Of a stretch of DNA of 64,000 nt, positions 17,992-26,597 are shown piece by piece. The translations under genes were made by a program, and so were the position numbers. The stretch lies in NCBI RefSeq assembly GCF_012726295.1, contig NZ_JABAOB010000001.1, positions 124,001 through 188,000 of the forward strand. The letters are read 5' to 3'. Positions within the stretch are counted from its first letter, which is position 1, and each line of letters opens with the position of its first letter. The notes under the pieces were generated by a model. That model was not told the origin of the DNA. It searched no databases and was given only the letters and a program-made list of their open reading frames with translations. This DNA is from Chitinophaga sp. Ak27. Its GTDB lineage: Bacteria; Bacteroidota; Bacteroidia; Chitinophagales; Chitinophagaceae.

Positions 17992-18606
17992 TCAGCACAC
18001 ACCTGGAAAAGAGAGCGCCAGCAATATCAGCAAAGGCGGCAACACATTCTTTGGTTTTCCCAGGGCGCCAAGACCTTCATTCAAACGGCGCATGGCCCGG
18101 AACAACTGGGTTTCTACAGTCCTTGGAGAAATACTCAGGATTTCGGCCACCTCCTTATATTTAAAGCCATCTTCTCTGATCAGCTGGAAAATGCGCCGGC
18201 ATTGGGCTGGCAGTGCTGCCACGATCTGGTCCATTTTGAAGCGCATTTCCTTCCATTCCAGGTCACGCTCCAGGTCTACACTGTTGCACAGATCGGCTGT
18301 GTCCGACCCGGATAGCGGCACAATACGTAAATGGGAGTATTGCTCCAGGTAATTGAGCGAATGGTTCTTTATCGCCACGAAAAGATATACCTGTAAATTG
18401 GATACTTTCTCCAGCTCACTGCGGCGGTTCCAGAGCTTTACAAACACATCGGACACAATTTCTTCTGCTACTTCCCGCACGTGTACATAACGGATACTAA
18501 ACTGCAACAACCGCTCGTACTGGTGACGAAACAGCCTTGAAAAAGCCTGCTCATCATCATAACGTGCTATCTGCATCTGCCATTCACTGATTTCATCCAT
18601 GCTCAT
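17992..18606 (-). CDS. ECF RNA polymerase sigma factor (PUL 1)
   Basis: The 204-residue sigma-70 factor of the ECF type has region 2 (FSRLFRHQYERLLQFSIRY, VSDVFVKLW) and region 4 (LPAQCRRIFQLIREDGFKYKEVAEIL...SPRTVETQLFRAMRRL). It should activate the SusCD-SusE-GH76 genes when released by FecR. An unusual hydrophobic tail (residues about 187-204, VLPPLLILLALSFPGVC) follows region 4 and could bring the protein to the membrane or to FecR. Start ATG 18606; a second in-frame Met lies two codons on. Confidence 0.92.
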   Translation of the reverse strand: MSMDEISEWQMQIARYDDEQAFSRLFRHQYERLLQFSIRYVHVREVAEEIVSDVFVKLWNRRSELEKVSNLQVYLFVAIKNHSLNYLEQYSHLRIVPLSGSDTADLCNSVDLERDLEWKEMRFKMDQIVAALPAQCRRIFQLIREDGFKYKEVAEILSISPRTVETQLFRAMRRLNEGLGALGKPKNVLPPLLILLALSFPGVC

Positions 18607-18796
18607 GGTTGCGCTAAAACGTTTTTGCTAAATGGACAAAAAAAAAGAAAAACTCTGTATTGATTTGGTTGCCTGGTAAGGGTTATACTTTGGTAGGCGC
18701 CCTTCCGGGAGCAATAATAAATAAAAGGAACAATAAAAACAACAATGCCCCTGCCCTGTTTAAGCGTTCAAAATACGCTTTATTAAGTCCGGCGAC

Positions 18797-19555
18797 TTAT
18801 ACCCAGCCTTCCTTCAGGGCCTTTACCACCATTTCGGCAGAAGAACGGATACCTGTTTTTTGCAGCATGTTTTTGCGGTGCTTATCTACCGTTTGACGGC
18901 TGATACTTAACTCTTCTGCAATCTTCCGGCTCGACATACCCAGCAGCATCAACTCCAGCACCTGTTTTTCCCGCCGGGTCAGCACTTCTTGCGAGGAACT
19001 GAACCCTTTCTTGATATCTACATTCAAATAAGAAGGCTCTCCATCCATTCCCACAAAGGATAATACCGGTGTCCCCGATGATTTCAGGTGGGTAATATCT
19101 GTATGTACCCCGAAAGTACGCAATATGGCGCCGTCTTCGCCATGCTGTAGCGGCGTGGTTTGGTGCAGCATCCGTAAATATTGCCCATCAGCCTTGCGTA
19201 TGCGCAAATCGTAACGCACTTTATATTTCAGTATTTTATCGATCGGCAACCATTCGAAAAAAGCCACCGCCTGCTGTTCGAAATCCAGGAACCGGCCAAT
19301 ATCTTCGGGATGTATATAACTCATTATTTTGGCCACGGTGCAATCCTCTGCCCTATAGCCCAATACGTCTGCTATGCCGGGATGTACGTAATCAAACTCT
19401 CCCCTGGTAGCATTAAAAATAAAATAATAACAGTCTCCTACCTGGAAAAAGGGAAGTATCTTTTTATGTATATCCAATTCGGGTATCGACAGCGGCGGCG
19501 CCGCGTTTTCCGCGACTACCTTCCATATCTTTCTGGCTGCTTCATACATAGGCAT
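18797..19555 (-). CDS. PAS-LuxR transcriptional regulator
   Basis: The 252-residue cytosolic protein has a PAS-like fold in its N-terminal two thirds (YYFIFNATRGEFDYVHPGIA, ADVLGYRAEDC, then a PAC-like RIRKADGQYLRML...GVHTDITHLK). A LuxR/GerE helix-turn-helix closes it (about 190-245: LTRREKQVLELMLLGMSSRKI, ISRQTVDKHRKNML). It has no receiver domain, so it probably senses a ligand or redox signal by itself. It lies upstream of the PUL 1 sigma gene on the same strand but 190 bases away; a link is possible but not shown. Confidence 0.85.
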   Translation of the reverse strand: MPMYEAARKIWKVVAENAAPPLSIPELDIHKKILPFFQVGDCYYFIFNATRGEFDYVHPGIADVLGYRAEDCTVAKIMSYIHPEDIGRFLDFEQQAVAFFEWLPIDKILKYKVRYDLRIRKADGQYLRMLHQTTPLQHGEDGAILRTFGVHTDITHLKSSGTPVLSFVGMDGEPSYLNVDIKKGFSSSQEVLTRREKQVLELMLLGMSSRKIAEELSISRQTVDKHRKNMLQKTGIRSSAEMVVKALKEGWV

Positions 19556-19620
19556 TGCAAATTTACAAACAGGAAACCGTTACCTATCGTTGTTAACGGG
19601 TACAATAAATAGCCAGCTTT

Positions 19621-19923
19621 TTAGCTCAGGATATTAAAAGATACGAAAACAATTGTAATACTCACACATATCAGTGCCACGAGGAAGGTATAATCAGCTA
19701 TTTGTTCGAGTCGCTCCCCATGTTTCACCCGACGCGTTTTCATCGATAAGAAGGATAACAAACAACTCGCCATCAGTAATATGGCCGCTATCCCGGTACA
19801 ATCATCAATAATAGTGGCCTGGTTCAGCTTAGCCACCTTGATGGAAGTCAACACAATCAAGCAAAATCCCAGGAGGTTGGTAGAGGTATTGAGTATGTGA
19901 GGCGATTTACTATGATTAGCCAT
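19621..19923 (-). CDS. Small three-span membrane protein
   Basis: I do not recognise this 100-residue protein. Hydropathy suggests three membrane spans (LLGFCLIVLTSIKV, GIAAILLMASCLLSFLS, YTFLVALICVSITIVFVSF), with the motif KTRRVKHGERLEQIAD in the cytosolic or periplasmic loop before the last. ATG 19923 (MANHSKSP) is chosen over the far-upstream ATG at 20052, which would overlap the divergent TlpA-like gene. Small proteins of this shape are common in Bacteroidota, without known function. Confidence 0.7.
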   Translation of the reverse strand: MANHSKSPHILNTSTNLLGFCLIVLTSIKVAKLNQATIIDDCTGIAAILLMASCLLSFLSMKTRRVKHGERLEQIADYTFLVALICVSITIVFVSFNILS

Positions 19924-20011
19924 ACTTTTTTTGTTATTCCTGATTAACAAATAGATTCGAACACGAATTGAGCAAATTTTGTTAATAGTTTCGGATGCAG
20001 ATAAGTATCTT

Positions 20012-21148
20012 ATGAAAAAAATAACAATTTGCGCCTTATTGAGCTGGCCCATTTTTATGACCGCGCAGCCTGCAACCTACGTACTAAACGGAAAGCTTAC
20101 CCGTCAAAATGGACCCGCCAAAGTATACCTGCATAAAATAATCAATGAAAAATTAGTGGTAGATTCTACTGAAACCGTTAATGGAGCATTTCATTTTGAA
20201 GGGACAATAGACGGACCAGCACATGCCATGCTGGTGGTAGATCACCATAACGGATGCATGGATGCTAACCAGCTTCCCCCCAACGCCGACCTGAAAATAT
20301 TCCTGCTCGACCGGGGCGATACCAGGGTAACAGCCACCGATAGCATCAACAGTGCACGCATCAGTTCCCCGATTGTATTGGAATTAAAAAATTATAACAG
20401 CTACCTGAAAGCCGTCCGCAAACCCATGGAGCGACTTACCAAAAAATATAACCGTAGCGGCGCCACCCCCGCCGAACAGGCTAAAATTACCCAGGAATAC
20501 CAGGTAGCCAATGAAGCAAAAAAATTGTTGCAACATAAATACATCGCCGAAAACCCCGACTCCTACTACAGCCTCGTGGCCCTGATAGAAATAGCCGGGA
20601 TACAAATCAACCCCGATGAAATAGAACCCATCTTCAAAAAACTGTCGGAAAGAGTACGCAGTACCCCCGCCGGTAAAGACTTTGGAGACGAGATACAACG
20701 AGCCAGAAATCTCACCATCGGCTCCGACGCACCGGATTTTATGGTGCCCGACATCAACGGGAAGCCGGTACGACTCTCCGACTTTAAAGGGAAAGTGGTG
20801 CTGCTCGACTTCTGGGCCTCCTGGTGCGAACCCTGCCGCCGCGAACACCAATACATCCGGGATGCCTACAAAGCCTTCAAAGACAAAAACTTTACGGTAA
20901 TCAGTATCGCCCTCGATCCGCCAGTAGACCGGAAATATATGCTCGAAGCCATCCAGCAGGACAGCCTCACCTGGACAAACCTCTCCGACCCAACCAGAGA
21001 TAAAAACGATGCCGCTAAAACCTACAGCGTAAAAGCCCTTCCACAAAACTATCTCATCGACTCTACCGGTATGATCTTTAATAAAGACCTGCATGGAGAA
21101 TCTATCAAACAACAACTCAGCAGCCTTTTACAACCGCAGAATCCGTAA
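20012..21148 (+). CDS. TlpA-like thiol-disulfide oxidoreductase with DUF4369-type N-terminus
   Basis: The start is set at ATG 20012 (MKKITICALLSWPIFMTAQ), which gives a clean signal peptide; the frame itself is open from 19979. The 378-residue exported protein has an N-terminal beta domain of DUF4369 type (YVLNGKLTRQNGPAKVYLHK), a helical linker, and a C-terminal thioredoxin domain with the active site WCEPC (Cys272, Cys275) and the cis-proline segment ALPQNYLID. Such proteins reduce periplasmic disulfides or serve cytochrome maturation. It is monocistronic and divergent from the small membrane protein. Confidence 0.9.
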   Translation: MKKITICALLSWPIFMTAQPATYVLNGKLTRQNGPAKVYLHKIINEKLVVDSTETVNGAFHFEGTIDGPAHAMLVVDHHNGCMDANQLPPNADLKIFLLDRGDTRVTATDSINSARISSPIVLELKNYNSYLKAVRKPMERLTKKYNRSGATPAEQAKITQEYQVANEAKKLLQHKYIAENPDSYYSLVALIEIAGIQINPDEIEPIFKKLSERVRSTPAGKDFGDEIQRARNLTIGSDAPDFMVPDINGKPVRLSDFKGKVVLLDFWASWCEPCRREHQYIRDAYKAFKDKNFTVISIALDPPVDRKYMLEAIQQDSLTWTNLSDPTRDKNDAAKTYSVKALPQNYLIDSTGMIFNKDLHGESIKQQLSSLLQPQNP

Positions 21149-21155
21149 AAAGCCC

Positions 21156-21200
21156 TACATTTGTCCTTATTAGTTATAAATATAATTTATTATAAATATA
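21156..21200 (+). promoter_or_regulatory. Promoter and candidate operator of the XRE-S24 repressor
   Basis: TACATTTG (21156-21163) fits the -7 element TAnnTTTG; no clear -33 TTG is seen. Just downstream, TTATAAATATA occurs twice (21174-21184 and 21190-21200), a 16-base period, between the promoter and the ATG at 21207. Direct repeats here are good candidates for autorepression by the encoded XRE protein. Confidence 0.5.
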
Positions 21201-21206
21201 TAATAC

Positions 21207-21959
21207 ATGGACAAACAGCCCCTTTTCTGGGCCGCTAATCTAAAACTATTACGGACACGAAAGAAACTCTCACAACAACACCTCTCTGACTTACTGGGAC
21301 TCAACAGGAATAAAATCACTGCACAAGAAAGTGGTAAAACACGCAATCCACGGATGGAAGACCTGGTACTGATTGCCGGATTCTTCCAGGTTGACATGGA
21401 CCTGCTGATAAAAACAGACCTGTCGCTGCTCCCCGAGGCACAGCTGGAAGAACTGGAAGCCGGCAAAAAGATAGACCTCACGGGTAGGCATATACGCATC
21501 TTGCCTATTACCGTAGATGAGCATAACGAAGAAAATATGGAGTATGTGCCCGTCAAAGCCAGGGCAGGCTACCGCAGCGGCTTTAGCGACCCGGCATTTA
21601 TCGCGGCTCTGCCTAAATTCACGCTACCGGAATTACCCAGGGGTAAAACTATCCGCATGTTTCCCATCACCGGCGACTCTATGGAACCCATCCCCCATGG
21701 CAGCCATATTATTGCCCAATACCTGGAGGACTGGTCACACCTGAAAAATAATACCGCCTGTGTACTGATATTGAAAGGTGGAGAGGAAGAAATGGTATTT
21801 AAAATAGTGGGTAATCACATCAAGCAAAACAGGACGCTGTCGCTTCATTCGCTCAATAGCGCCTACGATACCACTACTGTACATATTGACGATGTCCTGG
21901 AAATATGGACGTTCATAGGATATATCAGTAAACAACTGCCCGAGGCAAAGGTTGTCTGA
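21207..21959 (+). CDS. XRE-family repressor with S24 (LexA-like) peptidase domain
   Basis: The 250-residue protein has an N-terminal Cro/CI-type helix-turn-helix (residues about 10-62: LRTRKKLSQQHLSDLLGLNR) and a C-terminal LexA/S24 domain. The catalytic serine lies in GDSMEP, a candidate lysine in MVFKIVG, and a candidate Ala-Gly cleavage site in KARAGYRSG, so stress-triggered self-cleavage is possible. It resembles phage-type repressors, yet no prophage genes are near. A candidate autoregulatory operator lies upstream and a large palindrome follows 4 bases after the stop. Confidence 0.85.
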   Translation: MDKQPLFWAANLKLLRTRKKLSQQHLSDLLGLNRNKITAQESGKTRNPRMEDLVLIAGFFQVDMDLLIKTDLSLLPEAQLEELEAGKKIDLTGRHIRILPITVDEHNEENMEYVPVKARAGYRSGFSDPAFIAALPKFTLPELPRGKTIRMFPITGDSMEPIPHGSHIIAQYLEDWSHLKNNTACVLILKGGEEEMVFKIVGNHIKQNRTLSLHSLNSAYDTTTVHIDDVLEIWTFIGYISKQLPEAKVV

Positions 21960-21963
21960 AAAA

Positions 21964-22055
21964 GTAGCACGCAAAGGAGCAAAGCAGCAAAGGGAATAAT
22001 TTTCAAACTTCTTTGCTGCTTTGCTCCTTTGTAGCTGTGTAGCTTTGCGTGCTAC
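21964..22055. repeat. Large palindromic element (REP-like), copy 1
   Basis: Inner 20-bp arms (AAAGGAGCAAAGCAGCAAAG at 21973-21992 and its exact complement at 22011-22030) are nested inside outer 13-bp arms (GTAGCACGCAAAG at 21964-21976 and complement at 22043-22055). The right arm runs over the stop codon of the ABC ATPase gene. It lies between convergent genes and would also end transcription. A related element (23078-23134) lies on the other side of the ABC gene pair. Confidence 0.8.
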
Positions 22056-22738
22056 CCCAGCTCCGCGGCACGCCCCGGCGGCAAATACTGCCAGCGTTCC
22101 AGCTCTTCCAAATCACCAATATTTTTAAACACGCCATTGGTTACTAAAATAATACGATTGCTGGTAGCAATAATATTACGGTAATCGTGATCAGTGATAA
22201 TAAACCCTTTACTGGCGCGGGCAGCCTGGATCAACGCTACCACCCTCTCTTTCATCAGCGGATCCAATCCATTAAATGGCTCGTCCAGTAATATGAATTT
22301 GGCGGGAGAACTAACCAGTAACAATATCTCCAGGTAGCGGCATTCCCCACCGGATAAGGCATCCACTCTATGACGGAGATAAGAAATGACCCAGGCATGC
22401 TCCAATAACCGCTCCCGCTCTTCCCGGCTATCCGCATACAAATGGATTATCTCCTTCACCGTTAGATTACCCGGTAAAAAATCATGCTGCGGCAAATAGG
22501 CCATCAATCCCTTTACTTTATACGGCGCATCATACTTTTTGCCGTTTATGCTGACATACTTATGCTCAGCAGCCATGGCGCCAAAAATGATTTTCAGGAA
22601 AGTAGACTTGCCACAACCATTTCTCCCTAAAATACCTACTACCTCACCGGTATAACAACGCACAAAACAATCCGTTAATATTTCCCAGCTGCCAAAGCAT
22701 TTATATACACTGTCGGCCAACAATTCATTTCTCACCAT
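22052..22738 (-). CDS. ABC transporter ATP-binding protein
   Basis: ATG 22738 (MVRNELLADS) is chosen; it overlaps the upstream gene by 7 bases, which suits translational coupling. The 228-residue ATPase has Walker A GRNGCGKST (38-46), Q-loop (YLPQHD), signature LSGGE, Walker B FILLDEP and the switch ITDHD. The permease is not obvious: the only membrane partner is the 102-residue protein encoded directly upstream. The two may form an exporter of unknown cargo or recruit another permease. The gene ends inside the palindromic element. Confidence 0.88.
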   Translation of the reverse strand: MVRNELLADSVYKCFGSWEILTDCFVRCYTGEVVGILGRNGCGKSTFLKIIFGAMAAEHKYVSINGKKYDAPYKVKGLMAYLPQHDFLPGNLTVKEIIHLYADSREERERLLEHAWVISYLRHRVDALSGGECRYLEILLLVSSPAKFILLDEPFNGLDPLMKERVVALIQAARASKGFIITDHDYRNIIATSNRIILVTNGVFKNIGDLEELERWQYLPPGRAAELG

Positions 22739-23040
22739 GGTCCAATATATTTGATAAGCTGGTAAACACCCCACAGACCCAGGTTTAAGAGATAGGATAC
22801 GCCTATCAGCCGTGTTTTGGAATAACCTTTATTATAATAGAAATAATAACGGGACGCATATCTCAACTCATAAAAAAATACCGACAGCAGGAAACCTCCA
22901 CTCAACAGCGACAACAAGAAACCTGTCATATAACTGCTGAAAGTATTGCCATTCATCGCATACCCCAATCCCCCTGCAAACAATGAAAAGGGAATATTAA
23001 AACTGCTGAGCGATTTATGATAATGAAGTAAAAGTTTCAT
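22732..23040 (-). CDS. Small membrane protein paired with ABC ATPase
   Basis: The 102-residue protein shows about three hydrophobic stretches (FNIPFSLFAGGLGYAM, YMTGFLLSLLSGGFLLSVFFY, LIGVSYLLNLGLWGVYQLI), separated by a tyrosine-rich loop (RYASRYYFYYNKGYSKTRL). It resembles no family I know, but its 7-base overlap with the ATPase gene says the two act together. It is too short for a normal ABC permease (six spans), so it may oligomerise or be a half-size or degenerate subunit. Start ATG 23040. Confidence 0.72.
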   Translation of the reverse strand: MKLLLHYHKSLSSFNIPFSLFAGGLGYAMNGNTFSSYMTGFLLSLLSGGFLLSVFFYELRYASRYYFYYNKGYSKTRLIGVSYLLNLGLWGVYQLIKYIGPW

Positions 23041-23077
23041 GCGGCGCGTTTACCCATTAAATATAGCTTACAAAAAT

Positions 23078-23134
23078 ATAAAGCAGCAAAACCGCATAGA
23101 AGTTGATAAGTTCCCTGCAACTTTACTGCTTTAT
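23078..23134. repeat. Palindromic element (REP-like), copy 2
   Basis: The outer arms ATAAAGCAG/CTGCTTTAT and the inner arms AAGTTG/CAACTT form a cruciform-capable element. It shares AAAGCAGCAAA with copy 1 and is followed by CTTGCGTGC (copy 1 has TTTGCGTGC). It lies between the ABC gene pair and the next minus-strand gene. Confidence 0.6.
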
Positions 23135-23150
23135 GTCTTGCGTGCCCGCC

Positions 23151-23657
23151 TCACTTATAATTTTCCCGAAACGCCTGCAGCCCCTGCTCAAATCGTGCTT
23201 TCAGGCGCTCGCCATTCGGGCCGTCGCCAGGCATAGCAATATGGAAGAGGTTCATCTTATTGCTTTCTTTCAGTTCCCGGCTGCCTTTGTCGCTTTCCGT
23301 GATGTTTACCACCGCTCCTTCAAACTCCAGTCCTATATAATAATCATAGAATACGCTCTTCAGGGAACTGATAGGCGCAGTAAGGCGGTATAAGGCAAAG
23401 CTGTTTTCTACCGGGTAACGGAAAGTAACCGACAAAGTACCATCTTCACTGATCCGGAAACCGGATTCAATTTTAGCACCCTGCTCTGTCAGGTAAGACA
23501 AATGCGGCGGATAAGCCATGGCCGCTTCTTCCAATATTTTGGTAAACTGGATGGCCGCTTTGGCCCGGCTACCGGGATTGCTCACATTTTGCTGAGCCGA
23601 TATGGAAAGAAAGCATCCCATCAGTAGGATAGAGAGTAGTAAGTAGCGTTGTTTCAT
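23151..23657 (-). CDS. Secreted hypothetical protein
   Basis: With start ATG 23657 (MKQRYLLLSILLMGCFLSISAQ) the protein has 168 residues and a signal peptide. The mature part contains a helical segment, a beta segment (GTLSVTFRYPVENSFALYRL) and a charged C-terminus (NGERLKARFEQGLQAFRENYK). I do not recognise a family. The longer frame from 23723 would put 22 residues before the signal peptide. It follows the LigT-like gene by 67 bases on the same strand. Confidence 0.75.
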   Translation of the reverse strand: MKQRYLLLSILLMGCFLSISAQQNVSNPGSRAKAAIQFTKILEEAAMAYPPHLSYLTEQGAKIESGFRISEDGTLSVTFRYPVENSFALYRLTAPISSLKSVFYDYYIGLEFEGAVVNITESDKGSRELKESNKMNLFHIAMPGDGPNGERLKARFEQGLQAFRENYK

Positions 23658-23724
23658 AGGTAGGTATTTCGCGTATGCGGTTTTTGAGGATGTAAATATA
23701 AAAAAATTATACCATACATACATT

Positions 23725-24225
23725 TTATCTCACGCGCGTATCAAAAGCGTACAACTGTTTTAGTTTCCACGGCCCTTTCTGGTATTGCCACAGTCCTATT
23801 CCCGTTGCCTGTACTGCAAAGGGCTGAAACGACGACTGCAGCTTTTCATACAGCTGCTGTGCCTTAAAATCGGTTACGCCATTCATAATGGTAATATGCG
23901 GGCGCAATGGCTGGCGGTCGCGCGGGATAAGCCAGGGCTCCCAATGCTGTTGCAATGCCTGGTGCAGTGATAATAATGTGTTGGCCGTGAGCGTATAGGC
24001 CAGGCCGTTAGGGTAGCGCTGCAATCCACTCACCTGCAGCGAAAAAGGAGTATGGGCCGTAAAGGTGGACAAAGTAGCAGGGATGGCCGGCTCGTCGGGC
24101 AGGCAGTAGAATAAGCTCAGGTGAGCATTTACCTGGTTGGCATGGGCGGGATAATATTGCCGGCGCAGCTGGTTAAAGAAGCTGTTGGCGGCGGTATCCA
24201 GTTCCAGTGTAACAATCATCTTCAT
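23725..24225 (-). CDS. 2'-5' RNA ligase / LigT-like phosphoesterase family protein
   Basis: The 166-residue cytosolic protein has the two HxT/S motifs of the 2H phosphoesterase superfamily: HLS (His35) and HIT (His110). Members hydrolyse 2',3'-cyclic phosphates or ligate RNA 2'-5' bonds; the physiological substrate is usually unknown. Size and motif spacing (about 75 residues) fit LigT/ThpR relatives. It may be co-transcribed with the secreted hypothetical gene downstream. Confidence 0.87.
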   Translation of the reverse strand: MKMIVTLELDTAANSFFNQLRRQYYPAHANQVNAHLSLFYCLPDEPAIPATLSTFTAHTPFSLQVSGLQRYPNGLAYTLTANTLLSLHQALQQHWEPWLIPRDRQPLRPHITIMNGVTDFKAQQLYEKLQSSFQPFAVQATGIGLWQYQKGPWKLKQLYAFDTRVR

Positions 24226-24242
24226 AATAACGAAGATAAGTA

Positions 24243-24269
24243 AAAGAGACAGGCAGGGCCTGTCTCTTT
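24243..24269 (-). terminator. Terminator downstream of the GH92 gene
   Basis: Perfect 12-bp arms (AAAGAGACAGGC and complement) enclose a 3-base loop. The hairpin begins 11 bases past the GH92 stop and ends PUL 2. A short T stretch follows on the minus strand. Confidence 0.82.
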
Positions 24270-24280
24270 CTTTTCATTAT

Positions 24281-26539
24281 TTACTGCACGCCCCAGCTCT
24301 TATTGGGCTTAGGTCCCATAAACAACTCCAGTGTGCCGCCATCCACCAGCTGCTGGTGGGTAAACGTGGGCTTACGCAAGGGTTGCCCGTTGAACTTTGC
24401 CTGCTGTATATATTTATTCACGACAGAACTGTTATGAGCAACTACGGTAAAGTGCTTTTTGCTGGGCAAAGCAATACTTACCTTTTCAAATACGGGGCTA
24501 CCGATGGTGTATTCCGGGATGCCCGGCGTTACCGGGTAAAATCCCATGGAAGAAAATACGACGAAAGCCGACATACCGCCACCATCTTCATCGCCGGGAA
24601 TGCCGAAGATATTGTCTTTAAACCAGGCATCGAGTAAAAACCGGATGCGCTGCTGCGTTTTCCAGGGGGCGCCCGCATAGTTATACAGGTAAGGAATATG
24701 GAAGCTGGGCTCATTTCCCATAGAATACTGCCCTACCAGGCCGGTAGCATCGGGGAACTTATTCCAGAAAGTGTAACGCGACATGTCCAGCGGCTCACGG
24801 AACAGCTGATCCAACCGGTTAACGAAAGCCTGCTTTCCTCCCATTAAACCAATCAACCCGGGAATGTCCTGTTGTACCTGCCACAGGTAAGTCCAGCCAT
24901 TATTTTCATCATAATAATCGCGACCACCCAGGCCACCGTCATACTTTACGTTGATATCGATCCACTCGCCTTTGTCATCTTTCGGAAGAAAAAATCCTTT
25001 ATCTGCATTCCACAGGTTTTTATAGTTTTTAGCCCTCGGTGCAAACAACCGCTGGTCATCAGCCTTGTGCAAATCGCCCGCCAGTTCAGCCACCGCCCAG
25101 TCATCGTAAGCGCCTCCCAGCGTTACCGCTACGGCCTGTCTTTTTTCAAAGCTATGCACTTCAGGCACCGTTTCTTTTTCTCCTTTATGCAGAGCGGGGA
25201 AATATCCCTTCTCCCGGTATACATCATCGAGTACCGTTTTGGGGCCATTGCGCCAGGGCAGCATGGTAGCCTCGGTGGCGTTTTTGCGCATACCTTCATA
25301 TGCTTTCTCAATATCGAATCGCCTCAGCCCTTTCCGCCAGGCATCCAGCATTACTACAGAGGAATGGAATCCATTCATACAGGCATGGTCGCCAAACAAC
25401 ACAGGGAAAGTAGGCATCCAGCCGCTTTGCTCGTACATGTGCACATATGATTCCAGCATATCTTCCTCCCGGGCCGGGTTGAGGATCATCCGCAACGGAT
25501 GCAGCGCCAGGTAGGTATCCCAGGACCAGTCATCTACATAAAACGGGCGGCTGTCGCGGTGAACCTGTTTATCGAAACCGCTGTAGTATTGTCCATCTTC
25601 CGTAATATCCACGGCCCTTTCATAACAGCGGTATAGGGCCGTGTAAAAAGACCGCTGCTGCGCCAGCGTACCACCCTTTACCTGTACCTGCGACATTACC
25701 TCCGACCAGGCCTTTTTGCCATTAGCGGCTATGGCATCAAAATCTTTCTTGCTGATTTCTGTCTCATAGTTTTGCTTCGCCTGCGCGGCACTGATATAGC
25801 TGATACCATATTTAAAGGTCACCTCTTTAATCGCCGCTGGGAAAGTAATCCAGGCTTTGCTGCGGTTGCCGCTAACGCTGGTATGGTTCGTTAACTGATC
25901 CTGCTCCACTACACCAGGAGTGCCGGCTTCGCTGAACACACCGTATAGGTACACCTTGATATCGCCGTTATAGGTTTCCATACCGGTAAGTACATTACCG
26001 GGTAAGAATTGAAACGCTGATGCACCATCATTATATACATCGAGCAAAAGCGACTTGCTTTTATTTTGCGGGAAACGAAAACGGTAATACCCTGTTTTCC
26101 TGCCGGGGGTAAACTCTACGTTAATCTCATCGTCGAGTAGCCAGGTCGAATAATACCAGGGCTTGTTCACTTCCAGGTTATGGTCATACGCCATCCTGGC
26201 TTCCCAGGCTTGCTTTGAAGGCGCCTGCAAAGTGGGTTTGAGGGCAAATACCTGTCCTAAGCGGTGAGATACGATCGTTAGGGGGAAGTTGTCGATCTGG
26301 TCGTCCATAAAATCTTTACGCTGTGGTGTAAACCGTATCAGCTGGTTGGGCAACTGTACGGTGGGCCGGGTAGGCTCCAGCAGCTGTCCTACGTTGCCAA
26401 TGGTAGGATCTACCAGGTCGATATTTTGCTTAGGACCCGGAACAGAATCACGGCCGGCCGCAGTGGCGGCATAACCTGGCAAGGATAGAAAAGGTGTGAG
26501 CAATAAAAGGCTGCACAGCTTCCACGTTACTTTATTCAT
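24281..26539 (-). CDS. GH92 family alpha-mannosidase, secreted
   Basis: The 752-residue enzyme has a signal peptide (MNKVTWKLCSLLLLTPFLSL, cut near YAAT) and the GH92 layout: an N-terminal beta-sandwich beginning DLVDPTIGNVGQ and an (alpha/alpha)6 catalytic domain with DDWSWDTYLALHPL, GNEPSFHIPYLYN and GIPGDEDGGGMSAF. GH92 enzymes are calcium-dependent inverting exo-alpha-mannosidases; linkage (1,2, 1,3 or 1,4) cannot be read from this. It is the enzyme gene of PUL 2, separated from SusD by a strong hairpin at 26598-26630. Confidence 0.92.
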   Translation of the reverse strand: MNKVTWKLCSLLLLTPFLSLPGYAATAAGRDSVPGPKQNIDLVDPTIGNVGQLLEPTRPTVQLPNQLIRFTPQRKDFMDDQIDNFPLTIVSHRLGQVFALKPTLQAPSKQAWEARMAYDHNLEVNKPWYYSTWLLDDEINVEFTPGRKTGYYRFRFPQNKSKSLLLDVYNDGASAFQFLPGNVLTGMETYNGDIKVYLYGVFSEAGTPGVVEQDQLTNHTSVSGNRSKAWITFPAAIKEVTFKYGISYISAAQAKQNYETEISKKDFDAIAANGKKAWSEVMSQVQVKGGTLAQQRSFYTALYRCYERAVDITEDGQYYSGFDKQVHRDSRPFYVDDWSWDTYLALHPLRMILNPAREEDMLESYVHMYEQSGWMPTFPVLFGDHACMNGFHSSVVMLDAWRKGLRRFDIEKAYEGMRKNATEATMLPWRNGPKTVLDDVYREKGYFPALHKGEKETVPEVHSFEKRQAVAVTLGGAYDDWAVAELAGDLHKADDQRLFAPRAKNYKNLWNADKGFFLPKDDKGEWIDINVKYDGGLGGRDYYDENNGWTYLWQVQQDIPGLIGLMGGKQAFVNRLDQLFREPLDMSRYTFWNKFPDATGLVGQYSMGNEPSFHIPYLYNYAGAPWKTQQRIRFLLDAWFKDNIFGIPGDEDGGGMSAFVVFSSMGFYPVTPGIPEYTIGSPVFEKVSIALPSKKHFTVVAHNSSVVNKYIQQAKFNGQPLRKPTFTHQQLVDGGTLELFMGPKPNKSWGVQ

Positions 26540-26597
26540 TCACTATAGTTTATACGCCGAGAGAAATTGCTGTTGGCTGCGCAACGAATTAACAAAA

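Noticed and set aside
20384..21115. Minus-strand frame of 243 codons
   Set aside because: Antisense to the TlpA-like gene, whose signal peptide and WCEPC motif are unmistakable; the antisense product is Gly/Phe/Val-rich nonsense.
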